From assembly GCF_900069005.2 (NCBI RefSeq), contig NZ_LN831279.1, positions 613,530 through 677,529 of the forward strand: a stretch of DNA of 64,000 nt. Direction: 5' to 3'. Positions 55,417 through 63,679 of this stretch are shown here, in pieces. This stretch comes from Paenibacillus sp. GM2. Its GTDB lineage: Bacteria; Bacillota; Bacilli; Paenibacillales; Paenibacillaceae. Each line of letters begins with the position of its first letter. Position 1 is the first letter of the stretch. The notes beneath the pieces are model-generated. The model worked only from the letters and a program-made list of their open reading frames with translations. It had not been told where the DNA came from and searched no databases. Made by a program: the position numbers and the translations under genes.

Positions 55417-56964
55417 CTAGTTCCTTTCCATAAGTATTTTGATCGGCTCATACTTTGTGATCTTACTGATGGAGACGAAGCCGGCAAATGAAGCCAGCAG
55501 AATAGAAATGGCAATAATTTCCGATATCGTAACAAAGTCCAGTGAAATTTTCATTTCGGACAACGGGTTCGCACTCGTCTGTGCTCCTCCCAATTGCGCA
55601 CCGCCTAATTGCTTGCCTCCTGGACCCATCATCATAGCCCCTTGCGCTGCGTTTGATTGTGCCGTCTCAGCTTGATTTTGCAGCAACATGTCAGATACAG
55701 GCTGTGCGGCAACAGTGCCTGCTGCTAGTCCAATGACAAGGCATAAACAGGTAACTGTAAAAATTTCAAACCAGAGTCCAAGTGCTACTTTCGCTTTTTT
55801 CATCCCCATCGCCCGAAGCACACCGATCTCATATTTGCGCTCTCGGATCGAGATCGAAGCTAACAGTAGTAAAATAATGGAGCCAAGGATGATAACCACG
55901 ACCATAAAGGTGATGGAAATGCTCTTTAATCCCTCTACAGGTTTTACTACTTTTTCATAGGATGCTGTGTCCGTATTTACATTAAAGAGATCGTCAAGTC
56001 CTTTTGCTCTAACCTCGGCTTCAAATGGCTCCAGCATCTCGGGACTTTTCAGATAATAGGTTACATTTACATTTACCCCGGTCTCGCTGGTCTTGCGCTG
56101 GGCGATTAATGTATCAAGCGTGGTCAGAATCTCGTTGCGTCTATTAAATCCTGCGGATTTAGGCATATTGTCATTGGCATATTCATCGGTCAGGTCATGG
56201 TAAACACCAACAACGGTTAAGGGGTAAGTAACCTCGCGCTGTAAGCGAACGGTTCCCATTCCGGTGATGGACGCGGTATATTCAATACCATCTACGGTGA
56301 CCTTATCACCTTCCTGGACATTGTCGGAACTCATATCAGCGGGGGCATCAACACTCATATTAGCTGTAAAAGTGATTATATCGCCGAGGCCAAGACTGTT
56401 TAAGTCACGAAGCTCGTCGCTAATCACCCCTTCGCCGTCTGACTCTGGCAATCTGCCACTTTCAAGGCTTCTGAGTCCCTCGTTGAACTCTTCCCAGCTA
56501 TCTCCCATGAGCTTATAATTTCCGTTCATTCCGGGGCTCCTCATCATACCGCCTTCACCAGCAATAGAGGTAGACCCTGTTCCCGACGAATTAGAGTCAT
56601 CTTGGTCAATCGCTTGTATATCCGCGTTGTTTGCCATAATCGAACCCGTTGCAATACTCTCTTTAAGGTATTCCGAATTGGCGAACTGCAGCAACTGTTC
56701 CGAAGGAATCTCAGGTTTTTTGATCATTACCCTGCCGTCTGTAGAATTTTTCTGCGCGTCTTCCATCACCTTCTGCATGTCAGGCGTAATATATACCTCT
56801 GAGGCAAAGCGCTCTTTATAGTCCGCAATAACTGCCGCAGAGGTATTATTAATGATTAAAGATACGACGGTTGTCAGTATGATCACAAAAATAATCGCAC
56901 CGATCATCAGATTTCTACCTTTGTTTCGCATCAAATTTTTGAGTGCATTTTGTAAAATAAACAT
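55417..56964 (-). CDS. FtsX-type ABC transporter permease
   Basis: This 515-residue protein has one N-terminal helix (about 17-40), a large outer MacB-like domain, and three C-terminal helices with SIRERKYEIGVLRAMGMKKAKV. An unusual Gln/Ala/Gly/Met-rich insert (about 425-465, with QLGGAQLGGAQ) sits in the outer loop between the last helices. AAAGGAG precedes the ATG. Confidence 0.85.
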   Translation of the reverse strand: MFILQNALKNLMRNKGRNLMIGAIIFVIILTTVVSLIINNTSAAVIADYKERFASEVYITPDMQKVMEDAQKNSTDGRVMIKKPEIPSEQLLQFANSEYLKESIATGSIMANNADIQAIDQDDSNSSGTGSTSIAGEGGMMRSPGMNGNYKLMGDSWEEFNEGLRSLESGRLPESDGEGVISDELRDLNSLGLGDIITFTANMSVDAPADMSSDNVQEGDKVTVDGIEYTASITGMGTVRLQREVTYPLTVVGVYHDLTDEYANDNMPKSAGFNRRNEILTTLDTLIAQRKTSETGVNVNVTYYLKSPEMLEPFEAEVRAKGLDDLFNVNTDTASYEKVVKPVEGLKSISITFMVVVIILGSIILLLLASISIRERKYEIGVLRAMGMKKAKVALGLWFEIFTVTCLCLVIGLAAGTVAAQPVSDMLLQNQAETAQSNAAQGAMMMGPGGKQLGGAQLGGAQTSANPLSEMKISLDFVTISEIIAISILLASFAGFVSISKITKYEPIKILMERN

Positions 56965-56988
56965 GCTAATAAACTCCTTTGCCCCTTT

Positions 56989-57372
56989 TTATTTTCCATG
57001 TTCCGTATCTACGACTTCAAATCCATCAAAGAATTCATCCAGTTCGTCGTCTGCCGAAGCTTTTGGCTGGAATGGCCATGACATATTACGACGAGGATCG
57101 GATGGCTGATTCGCAGCAAGTCTTAAGTGAAGCATGCCGGCGGTCAGCAATACCGCTGTAAAACCAACGATAGTAATGACATAGGCAAGAACCTGTGGTA
57201 TGAAATCATGCCAGTAGTAATCGGATGTTTGTTCCGCTGTAGCGCCCTGCAAGGCGGCATTGTCCAGCATTTCAAGCTGTGGCGGGATGTACAGGATGAG
57301 CTGCCATACGCCCAAAGCAAGAATAATACCGGATAGTCCAAAGATCATGACGCTCGTTAAAGTTTTTTTCAC
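56989..57372 (-). CDS. Hypothetical membrane protein of the ABC unit
   Basis: This 127-residue protein has two helices (about 5-28 and 62-85) with a short outer loop between and an acidic C-terminal tail. The start is GTG nine bases after GAGGAGGA. It is the first gene of the unit below the operator and may be an accessory subunit. Confidence 0.65.
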   Translation of the reverse strand: MKKTLTSVMIFGLSGIILALGVWQLILYIPPQLEMLDNAALQGATAEQTSDYYWHDFIPQVLAYVITIVGFTAVLLTAGMLHLRLAANQPSDPRRNMSWPFQPKASADDELDEFFDGFEVVDTEHGK

Positions 57373-57420
57373 TATCTATTTTCCTCCTCATAGAATTCAT
57401 ATTGATTATTTAAAAGGACA

Positions 57421-57440
57421 AACCTTTAACCAACCTTAAA
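57421..57440 (-). promoter_or_regulatory. Candidate response-regulator operator upstream of the ABC unit
   Basis: On the plus strand the site is AACCTTTAACCAACCTTAAA. Two ACCTT(T)AA half-sites lie in direct repeat 10-11 bases apart, typical of OmpR/PhoB-type regulators. It is 49 bp before the first gene, and matches the site at 59521. Confidence 0.65.
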
Positions 57441-57455
57441 TCGTAACTCCAAGCA

Positions 57456-57487
57456 ACAAAAAGCCCTCGGACTATAATCCGAAGGCT
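57456..57487 (-). terminator. Terminator of the two-component operon
   Basis: AGCCCTCGGA (57462-57471) pairs with TCCGAAGGCT (57478-57487); TTTTTG follows on the minus strand. It separates the sensor gene from the ABC unit, which then needs its own promoter. Confidence 0.8.
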
Positions 57488-57507
57488 CTGTATGGTTGAT
57501 TCTCTCT

Positions 57508-58797
57508 CTAATCCAATTCAAAAATAAAGGTTGTGCTTTCTCCTTCAACACTTGTGACGTGAATTTTGCCGCCTGCATTTTCTATAATAGCTCTTGCAAT
57601 GGATAGTCCCAGGCCATAACTGCCGTCATGGGCTCTTGAAGCGTCTATACGATAAAATCGATCAAATAATCGGGGCAGATTTTCTTTTGGAATGCCGTTT
57701 CCTGAATTTTTGACGGAAAAGTGGACGTGGTTACGAGACTTTTTGAGCGCAACCTCAATTGTACCGTTTTCGTTAACGTACTTTACGGCATTATCAAGCA
57801 GTATGATAACGACTTGTTTTATTTTATCACCAGCTCCGTTTACGATGAGATCGGGCCCAATGTGCTGTGAAAGGGTTATTCCTTTTTCAAAGATAACGGC
57901 TTCCATCGCGAGCAGTACATCGTTCACAACATGGCTGATATTAAAAGGGACAAGCTCATTGTTTGCAGCCTCGCTGTCGGTTTTCGCCAGATACAATAGA
58001 TCACTCACAAGCTTTCCCATCCGATCCGTCTCGGTTGCGATATAATCCAGCCATTTCTGCTGGCTCTCAATCGTCTCCGTTTTATTGGCATACAAGGCAT
58101 CAGCATTAGCATGAATGACAGCGATCGGTGTCTTCAGTTCGTGAGAAGCATCTGCGATAAACTGCTTTTGTTTCTCATAAGCAATCTCTACAGGTGTAAT
58201 GGCGCGACGGGCAAAAAACAGGCTTATACCGAAAATCACAAACAGCATCACAAGGCTGATGGCGCCAAAAGTGAGCAATAGCTGGGAAAGTATGTTGTAC
58301 GACTCGGTCACATCCATGAAATAGATCTGTTCAAGCACGGCCGCTTGAGTAACCCCGCCCTTGCCCTTGATAATAAGATTTGCATTCATGGCATTGATTT
58401 TAAAAAGCCAGCGTTGTCCATCGATCGAGATGACCGCACTTTCTTTATTTGAAGAGGTGGCCAGCTTGGTTGCCTTTGCATAGGTTTCTTCGGTTAAATC
58501 CAAATAAGAATGAACATTCAGCAAAGTGTTTCCTTTGCCGACTAATACGCTAAAAGTGGAGGAATAATCATTTGGTATTTTCCCGACAAATACCCTGCCG
58601 CTGTTATTGTACTCGTCTGATTTTACCAACGAATTTATCCTAAGAGGGGATACAGCGATATTGGTTAGTTTGATTTGATTTTCCTTCTGGATATTACTGT
58701 AAGTTATCATGTAAATGGCAGCGAAGGCTGAGATCATAACGACTGTAATGATGGTCATGTTCAGGATCATAAATTTGTTCCGCAATCTCTTAAACAT
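57508..58797 (-). CDS. Sensor histidine kinase
   Basis: This 429-residue protein has two membrane helices (about 10-32 and 172-195) enclosing an outer sensing domain of about 140 residues, then a HisKA domain with His219 in DASHELKTPIAV and an HATPase_c domain with N, G1 (DRFYRID) and G2 (GSYGLGLSIA) boxes. No HAMP domain is obvious. It overlaps the regulator gene by 8 bp and is its partner. Confidence 0.9.
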   Translation of the reverse strand: MFKRLRNKFMILNMTIITVVMISAFAAIYMITYSNIQKENQIKLTNIAVSPLRINSLVKSDEYNNSGRVFVGKIPNDYSSTFSVLVGKGNTLLNVHSYLDLTEETYAKATKLATSSNKESAVISIDGQRWLFKINAMNANLIIKGKGGVTQAAVLEQIYFMDVTESYNILSQLLLTFGAISLVMLFVIFGISLFFARRAITPVEIAYEKQKQFIADASHELKTPIAVIHANADALYANKTETIESQQKWLDYIATETDRMGKLVSDLLYLAKTDSEAANNELVPFNISHVVNDVLLAMEAVIFEKGITLSQHIGPDLIVNGAGDKIKQVVIILLDNAVKYVNENGTIEVALKKSRNHVHFSVKNSGNGIPKENLPRLFDRFYRIDASRAHDGSYGLGLSIARAIIENAGGKIHVTSVEGESTTFIFELD

Positions 58798-59479
58798 GTC
58801 TATCCCCCTGTGATTTCAACACGTAGCCGACACCGCGCATCGTATGAATTGAGGTCTCAGATTGAATATGACTCAATTTCTTGCGCAAGAACGAGATATA
58901 AACCTCCACATTATTATCTTCGGCTTCGCCATCGTACCCCCACAGCTTTTCAATAATGGTGTTCTTGGACACTACCAGGCCTCTCATGTTAATAAGCAGC
59001 TCTAATAGCTGAAATTCTTTTAAGGTGAGCTTGTACGACTTATTGTCGCAAAATAATTCGAGAGAATTAGGATAGAGGTTAATGTCTCCATAAGCCAATA
59101 TCCCTTCTTGGATCAGCTTGCCTTTCCGGCGGCTAAGGGCACGAAGACGAGCAAGAAGCTCCTCGGACCTAAAGGGTTTGGCCATATAATCATCTGCACC
59201 GCTATCCAGCCCGTTTACGGTATCCTCGGTCTCTCCCTTCGCTGTTAGAAGAACGACCGGAACAGACATCCCTTGCTTTCTGATTTCTTTTAGTATCGTT
59301 ATGCCGTCTATTTTGGGAAGCATAATGTCAAGTATAATGAAGTCATAAATCGCTGATATTGCGCAATCCAGCCCATATTCTCCATCATGGGCCAAATCGA
59401 CGGAATAATGGTTCTTCTTGAGAACCTGTGCCACGGCTTCAGCCAAATGTGTCTCATCTTCTACGATCAGTACTCTCAC
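58790..59479 (-). CDS. OmpR-family response regulator
   Basis: This 229-residue protein has a receiver domain with phospho-acceptor Asp51 (ILDIMLP), Thr79 and Lys101, and a winged-helix output domain (about 130-225, YKLTLKEFQLLELLI, MRGVGYVLK). The start is GTG after AAGGAGGT. It probably binds the 20-bp sites at 59521 and 57421, controlling itself and the ABC unit. Confidence 0.93.
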   Translation of the reverse strand: MRVLIVEDETHLAEAVAQVLKKNHYSVDLAHDGEYGLDCAISAIYDFIILDIMLPKIDGITILKEIRKQGMSVPVVLLTAKGETEDTVNGLDSGADDYMAKPFRSEELLARLRALSRRKGKLIQEGILAYGDINLYPNSLELFCDNKSYKLTLKEFQLLELLINMRGLVVSKNTIIEKLWGYDGEAEDNNVEVYISFLRKKLSHIQSETSIHTMRGVGYVLKSQGDRHV

Positions 59480-59520
59480 GCAGATACCTACCTCCTTGTT
59501 CTTCTCTATCTTAGCAACGC

Positions 59521-59540
59521 AACCTTTAATTCACCTTAAT
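59521..59540 (-). promoter_or_regulatory. Candidate response-regulator operator upstream of the two-component genes
   Basis: On the plus strand the site is AACCTTTAATTCACCTTAAT. It shares the pattern AACCTTTAAnnnACCTTAA with the site at 57421 and is 42 bp before the regulator start, which suggests autoregulation. Confidence 0.65.
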
Positions 59541-59912
59541 TTTGCTAAAGAGGTTTTGATCTATTTCATTTCTGTGAGCCCATCTCTGCGTTGCAGGAAT
59601 ACCCCCTCTGGCTATCATCAGGAGAGGTGAAACTTGGGAAAGAAAAAAAGTATGGAAAGTTCATTTATAACCATCTATCCTGGAGTGAAATTTAATATAA
59701 TGAGTATGTTATTCATAAAATTTGTTTATTTACCCATCTTTCGGTTACCCGAATAGGTTGTACAACTGGAAGAGATCGGAGAGGCATACCATCCGTGGAA
59801 TCATACAAGTCAAATCTATGAAGCGGATGTAACATAATGTAAGCGTCTAGGCGGAGTGAGGTATGGAGGTAAGCAAAAGCTAATAAGCCGTTAAAGTTTG
59901 GAGGGAAGGGTA
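59541..59912. other. Non-coding gap before a GNAT gene
   Basis: A 372-bp gap, A-T-rich, with no recognisable hairpin or gene. Confidence 0.4.
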
Positions 59913-60437
59913 TTGAAAATCAGGGTCTTGCAGGAATCAGATGCGCAGATGTATCAGCAAGTTCGATTGGATGGCTTAAGGAAGGATCCGAGTGCCTTTG
60001 GCACCACTTATGACCGTGAAGAGAAATTTTCACTTGAGATGGTAGCTGAAAGAATAAAACCCAGTATGGATAAGTTTGTATTAGGTGCATTTGGAGATCA
60101 CGGCAATTTATTTGGAGTTGTAGTCTTTGTGCGTGAGACGGGCATGAAGACTCGGCATAAAGGCAACATTTACGGCATGTATGTAGTTCCGGAAAAAAGG
60201 GGAATTGGGTTAGGAAAAGAACTCATGGGTGAAGTCATCAGAAAGGCGAGAGAAATGGAGGGAGTAGAACAATTAAACCTAACAGTGATCTCTAATAATA
60301 ACCCTGCCAAAAAATTGTATATGTCTTTAGGATTTGAAATTTATGGTCAAGAACGAAATGCTCTTAAATACGAGAATCAATATGATGATGAAGATTTAAT
60401 GGTTCTCAGATTTAAGGTGATGGTAGAGGAAACGTAG
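59913..60437 (+). CDS. GNAT acetyltransferase
   Basis: This 174-residue protein has a GNAT fold with the acetyl-CoA loop VVPEKRGIGLGKELM and ISNNNPAKKLYMSLGFEIYG. I start at the TTG at 59913, five bases after GAGGGAAGG; an earlier TTG at 59898 lies in that site. Acceptor unknown. Confidence 0.85.
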   Translation: MKIRVLQESDAQMYQQVRLDGLRKDPSAFGTTYDREEKFSLEMVAERIKPSMDKFVLGAFGDHGNLFGVVVFVRETGMKTRHKGNIYGMYVVPEKRGIGLGKELMGEVIRKAREMEGVEQLNLTVISNNNPAKKLYMSLGFEIYGQERNALKYENQYDDEDLMVLRFKVMVEET

Positions 60438-60610
60438 GTATAAGAAGGGATTATTTCATGGAAAGCAAAGATTACAGTCATTGCTGTAATGAAAGAGGGG
60501 GACCATGGGTAGTTCGTCATTTCGTTCTTACTGATCGTATATCTAATAGGGCTCATAACTGCTTATTTCAAACATTGCAAACAAAAAGCTAATAATTATG
60601 GGGTGATTAC

Positions 60611-60856
60611 ATGAATAATATCGATAAACGGAATCGCCTCGGTGAAGAGGAAGTATTCACTTATAAAACGACGAAAGACAAAAAGGTGTTTATTTATTGG
60701 AAAGGAAAGCAAGTATCCATACTTACCGGTAAGGCCAGTGAGAAGTTCTTAAAATCTATAGACGGTAAGGATCATCTGGAAACCCAGCTAGTCATGGCTA
60801 AATTGACGGGGAATTTTAAGCGCGGAAATGAGAAAGATGGAAAATCAGCGAAATAA
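60611..60856 (+). CDS. Conserved small protein of unknown function
   Basis: This 81-residue protein has FTYKTTKDKKVFIYWKGKQV and a distinctive end AKLTGNFKRGN, a pattern I associate with small conserved Bacillota proteins without a named role. Hairpin copy 6 lies 40 bp downstream. Confidence 0.7.
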   Translation: MNNIDKRNRLGEEEVFTYKTTKDKKVFIYWKGKQVSILTGKASEKFLKSIDGKDHLETQLVMAKLTGNFKRGNEKDGKSAK

Positions 60857-60884
60857 ACCGTAGTGACCGGAGTGCTGCAATCAG

Positions 60885-60942
60885 CAAAACTCACAACATG
60901 ACCCAGCCTAAGATAAATTTGTCTAGGGCTGGGTTATTTTTA
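60885..60942 (+). repeat. Dispersed CCCAGCC hairpin, copy 6
   Basis: GACCCAGCC (60900) pairs with GGCTGGGTT (ending 60934), with AAGATA and TGTCT inside, then ATTTTTAT. CACAACATGA leads in. Confidence 0.8.
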
Positions 60943-60967
60943 TAACGTATTAGGAGGGATTGATAAT

Positions 60968-61498
60968 ATGGAATATCTACGGGACTATACGATGTACATG
61001 GCGATTTTCGGAATGTTCAGCTTTATGTGGTTTGGGTGGGCTCAGGAGAAGCCCCGAAAGAGCTGGAGATTATATATTGGGATCGCCAGCGGGATTGCCC
61101 TTGTAGTCTGCCTGGTTGGAGTTTACTTGAGTATTATCAATTGGAATGAGGCTTCGGCATTGTCAGATACGAGTTCATTTAGAAGTTACTTGATATTTGT
61201 GATTATTGAATTTCTCCTTGCGGGTGTTGGCGCATTTCTGATGATTAGACTAAAAAGAAGTGATTATGTAGCCCCGTGGATTGCGTTGATTGTGGGAATT
61301 CATTTTTTCTGGCTCAAGGATGTATTTAAAGATTCAAGCCTGAACATTTTAGGGATTCTCCTTATTGCAGTCGTATTTATTTCATTCTGGCTATCCAAAA
61401 AATGGAGTGTTGCAAATAGCGCGATAACGGGGATTGGTGCCGGCACTGTACTGTTCTGCTTCGCCATATTAGGGTTGAGTCGGTATCTTGCTTTGTAA
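60968..61498 (+). CDS. Hypothetical membrane protein with six helices
   Basis: This 176-residue protein has hydrophobic segments near 8-24, 38-58, 72-92, 100-115, 122-140 and 150-172. No family recognised. GGAGGG precedes the ATG. Confidence 0.6.
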   Translation: MEYLRDYTMYMAIFGMFSFMWFGWAQEKPRKSWRLYIGIASGIALVVCLVGVYLSIINWNEASALSDTSSFRSYLIFVIIEFLLAGVGAFLMIRLKRSDYVAPWIALIVGIHFFWLKDVFKDSSLNILGILLIAVVFISFWLSKKWSVANSAITGIGAGTVLFCFAILGLSRYLAL

Positions 61499-61577
61499 GG
61501 CGGCAGCGAACAATTACCCAACTCAAGTAGAAATAGCTCGTTTAAATGATAAAGATGAACCGAAAAGGGGGATGAAC

Positions 61578-62378
61578 TTGCCAGAGCCTGAGGAAGTCCT
61601 GAGTGGAGGAAATATAAATAAGGTCGTAAAGGTAGGCGGGACCGTTCGCCGAGCGGTTGCTTCACCTGATCCGTATGTACATGAGTTGCTAATGCATCTT
61701 GAACAAGCAGGATACCCCAGCTCGCCCAGATATATCGGGATTGATGAGGAAGGACGTGAGATCCTCTCATTCCTTGAAGGCGTTGTTCCCGGAAATGATT
61801 ATCCTGATATCGAACCGTATATGTGGTCAGATGATACGTTGGCTGAGCTGGCCAAACTGTTAAGAAATTATCACAATGCAACCGTAGGATTTATGGCATC
61901 CGTACGCTCTGCAAATGAGTACCCGGAACGGTCTTTACATGAGGTTGTCTGCCATAACGATGCGGCATTGTATAACATTGTATTTAAGGACAATCATCCA
62001 ATTGGCCTCATTGACTTTGATATGTCAGGACCGGGACCGCGCATATGGGATATCGCCTACACGTTGTATACATCTATTCCGCTAGCCTCGTTCGCACCTA
62101 ATAATAAGGATCGAGCAGTCGTGCAGTATGAGAGAGAGGAACATGCAGCGTTAAGAAGGAGACGCATAGATTTGTTTTTTAAATCTTACGGGTTAGCTGT
62201 GCCGATCGATCTTAAACAGTGGGTCATCTCTCGGATGAAGTTGATGTGTACGACCTTATCCGAACGAGCGGAATCCGGTGATATGGCCTTCGTGAGATTA
62301 GTTGAAGAAGGTCATTTAGGACATTACCTGAGTGAGGTCAGCTTTCTGGAACAGCATTTTGATGATTGGTGGAACTAA
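61578..62378 (+). CDS. Aminoglycoside phosphotransferase (APH) family kinase
   Basis: This 266-residue protein has the APH catalytic motif VCHNDAALYNIVF (H-x-D-x4-N) and metal motif GLIDFDMSGPGPRIWDIAYT. The substrate could be an antibiotic or a small metabolite. I favour the TTG at 61578, seven bases after AAAAGGGGG; an ATG at 61572 touches that site, and a start at 61488 would overlap the previous gene. Confidence 0.83.
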   Translation: MPEPEEVLSGGNINKVVKVGGTVRRAVASPDPYVHELLMHLEQAGYPSSPRYIGIDEEGREILSFLEGVVPGNDYPDIEPYMWSDDTLAELAKLLRNYHNATVGFMASVRSANEYPERSLHEVVCHNDAALYNIVFKDNHPIGLIDFDMSGPGPRIWDIAYTLYTSIPLASFAPNNKDRAVVQYEREEHAALRRRRIDLFFKSYGLAVPIDLKQWVISRMKLMCTTLSERAESGDMAFVRLVEEGHLGHYLSEVSFLEQHFDDWWN

Positions 62379-62403
62379 TAAGATTAAGAACGGGGGAACA
62401 TCT

Positions 62404-62838
62404 ATGATCGCACTTAGGGAAATAGATCGGGATAATTTTTATGATGTCATTAAGCTGAGTGTAAGCGACGAGCAGAAAGAGTTCGTTGCGTCCAATTTAT
62501 TTTCGCTTGCACAGGCTAAGGCATACCCGGAGTGTATCTGCCTGGCTATTAATCAGGATGAGGTACTTGTGGGCTTTACAATGTATTGCATTGATCAGGA
62601 GGATCAGGAATATTGGATTTATCGCTTAATGATAGATGCTGCGCATCAGTCAAAAGGTTACGGAAAGGCTGCTATGCAGCTGCTTATTGAACGAATCAAA
62701 GCAGATCTTCAGCATCAGATGATCTACATCAGCTTTGAACCCACGAATGTTGGAGCAAGACATTTATATGAACAATTAGGCTTCCGGGCCGATGGACGAG
62801 TGATCGATGGCGAAGTGGTGTATAAGCTGGAATATTAA
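62404..62838 (+). CDS. GNAT acetyltransferase, BltD/SpeG-like
   Basis: This 144-residue protein has MIALREIDRDNFYDVIKLSV, DQEYWIYRLMIDAAHQSKGYGKAAM (acetyl-CoA loop) and GARHLYEQLGFRADG. It resembles diamine/spermidine acetyltransferases. The start at 62404 has GGGGGAA upstream. Confidence 0.83.
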   Translation: MIALREIDRDNFYDVIKLSVSDEQKEFVASNLFSLAQAKAYPECICLAINQDEVLVGFTMYCIDQEDQEYWIYRLMIDAAHQSKGYGKAAMQLLIERIKADLQHQMIYISFEPTNVGARHLYEQLGFRADGRVIDGEVVYKLEY

Positions 62839-62870
62839 TTAGAACGGGCTCTTAGAGGAGGATATTTATT

Positions 62871-62954
62871 ATGTTTTATGTCAATTCAAGGGCGATCATT
62901 GAAAGAAAGCTCGATGGGCAAATAGAAATTTTAAATAATTTTCCTTTAGGGTAA
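62871..62954 (+). pseudogene. Truncated remnant resembling a NUDIX hydrolase N-terminus
   Basis: GAGGAGG precedes an ATG giving 27 residues, MFYVNSRAIIERKLDGQIEI then LNNFPLG and a stop. The beginning is what Bacillus NUDIX proteins have; the NUDIX box itself is absent. Confidence 0.45.
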
Positions 62955-62998
62955 AATACAAATAGATAGTTTCAAGGGGAAATTAGGGGGCAGCTAAC

Positions 62999-63596
62999 AT
63001 GACAGAGAAAAAAGAAACGAATCCCAAGGTTGATGCATTTATGGGCAAGTCGAAAAAGTGGAAGGAAGAATATGAGAAGCTGAGAAATATCGTTCTTGAC
63101 TGTGGCCTGGACGAAGAGTTCAAATGGATGCATCCTTGTTATACATTTGAGAAGAAAAATATAGTGTTAATCCATGGATTCAAAGAATATTGTGCCCTAC
63201 TTTTCCATAAAGGAGCTTTGTTGCAGGATCCAAGGGATTTTGATTCAACAAACGGAGAATGTACAGGCGGCACGGCAGATTCGGTTCACGAATGCTCAAG
63301 AAATCGTTGAGATGGAAGCGATCCTGAAAAATTATATCCATGCAGCCATTGAGGTGGAAAAGGCCGGCTTGAAAATCGAATTTAAAAAAGAAACAGAATT
63401 CGAAAGTCCTGTAGAATTTCAAAATAGACTAGACGGAGATCCTGCCTTGAAAACGGCCTTTGAGGCATTAACTCCGGGACGGCAAAAGGCTTACATCATG
63501 TTCTTCGCTGCGCCCAAGCAATCCAAAACTCGAGAGTCCAGAGTAGATAAGTATACACAGCAAATTCTTGAGGGCAAAGGATTGAATGATCGGTAA
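62999..63596 (+). pseudogene. YdeI-like protein split by a frameshift
   Basis: The first frame runs MTEKKETNPKVDAFM to FHKGALLQDP and then leaves the family. The second frame takes over as GILIQQTENVQAARQIRF to KTRESRVDKYTQQILEGKG. Joined at about 63230 they make one full YdeI/DUF1801-type protein of near 199 residues. The second frame is +1 to the first, so two bases were lost (or one gained) near GATCCAAGGGATT. Confidence 0.8.
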
Positions 63597-63606
63597 CCGT
63601 TTATGA

Positions 63607-63656
63607 AAAAAAGGATATAGATGTTCTCTAAGAAGAGAGGATCTATATCCTTTATT
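63607..63656. terminator. Bidirectional terminator
   Basis: AAAGGATATAGAT (63611-63623) pairs with ATCTATATCCTTT (63642-63654), with A- and T-rich flanks. It serves the converging genes on either side. Confidence 0.8.
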
Positions 63657-63679
63657 ATTTAGCGTCTTCGGATCAACCA

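Noticed and set aside
60459..60600. Small frames between the GNAT gene and the 81-residue gene
   Set aside because: A 45-codon frame from ATG has no clear ribosome site, and a hydrophobic stretch in another frame has no start codon; probably remnants.
35471..60942. CRISPR-like array from the six similar hairpins
   Set aside because: They are 1.4-9 kb apart with genes between, so they are dispersed elements.
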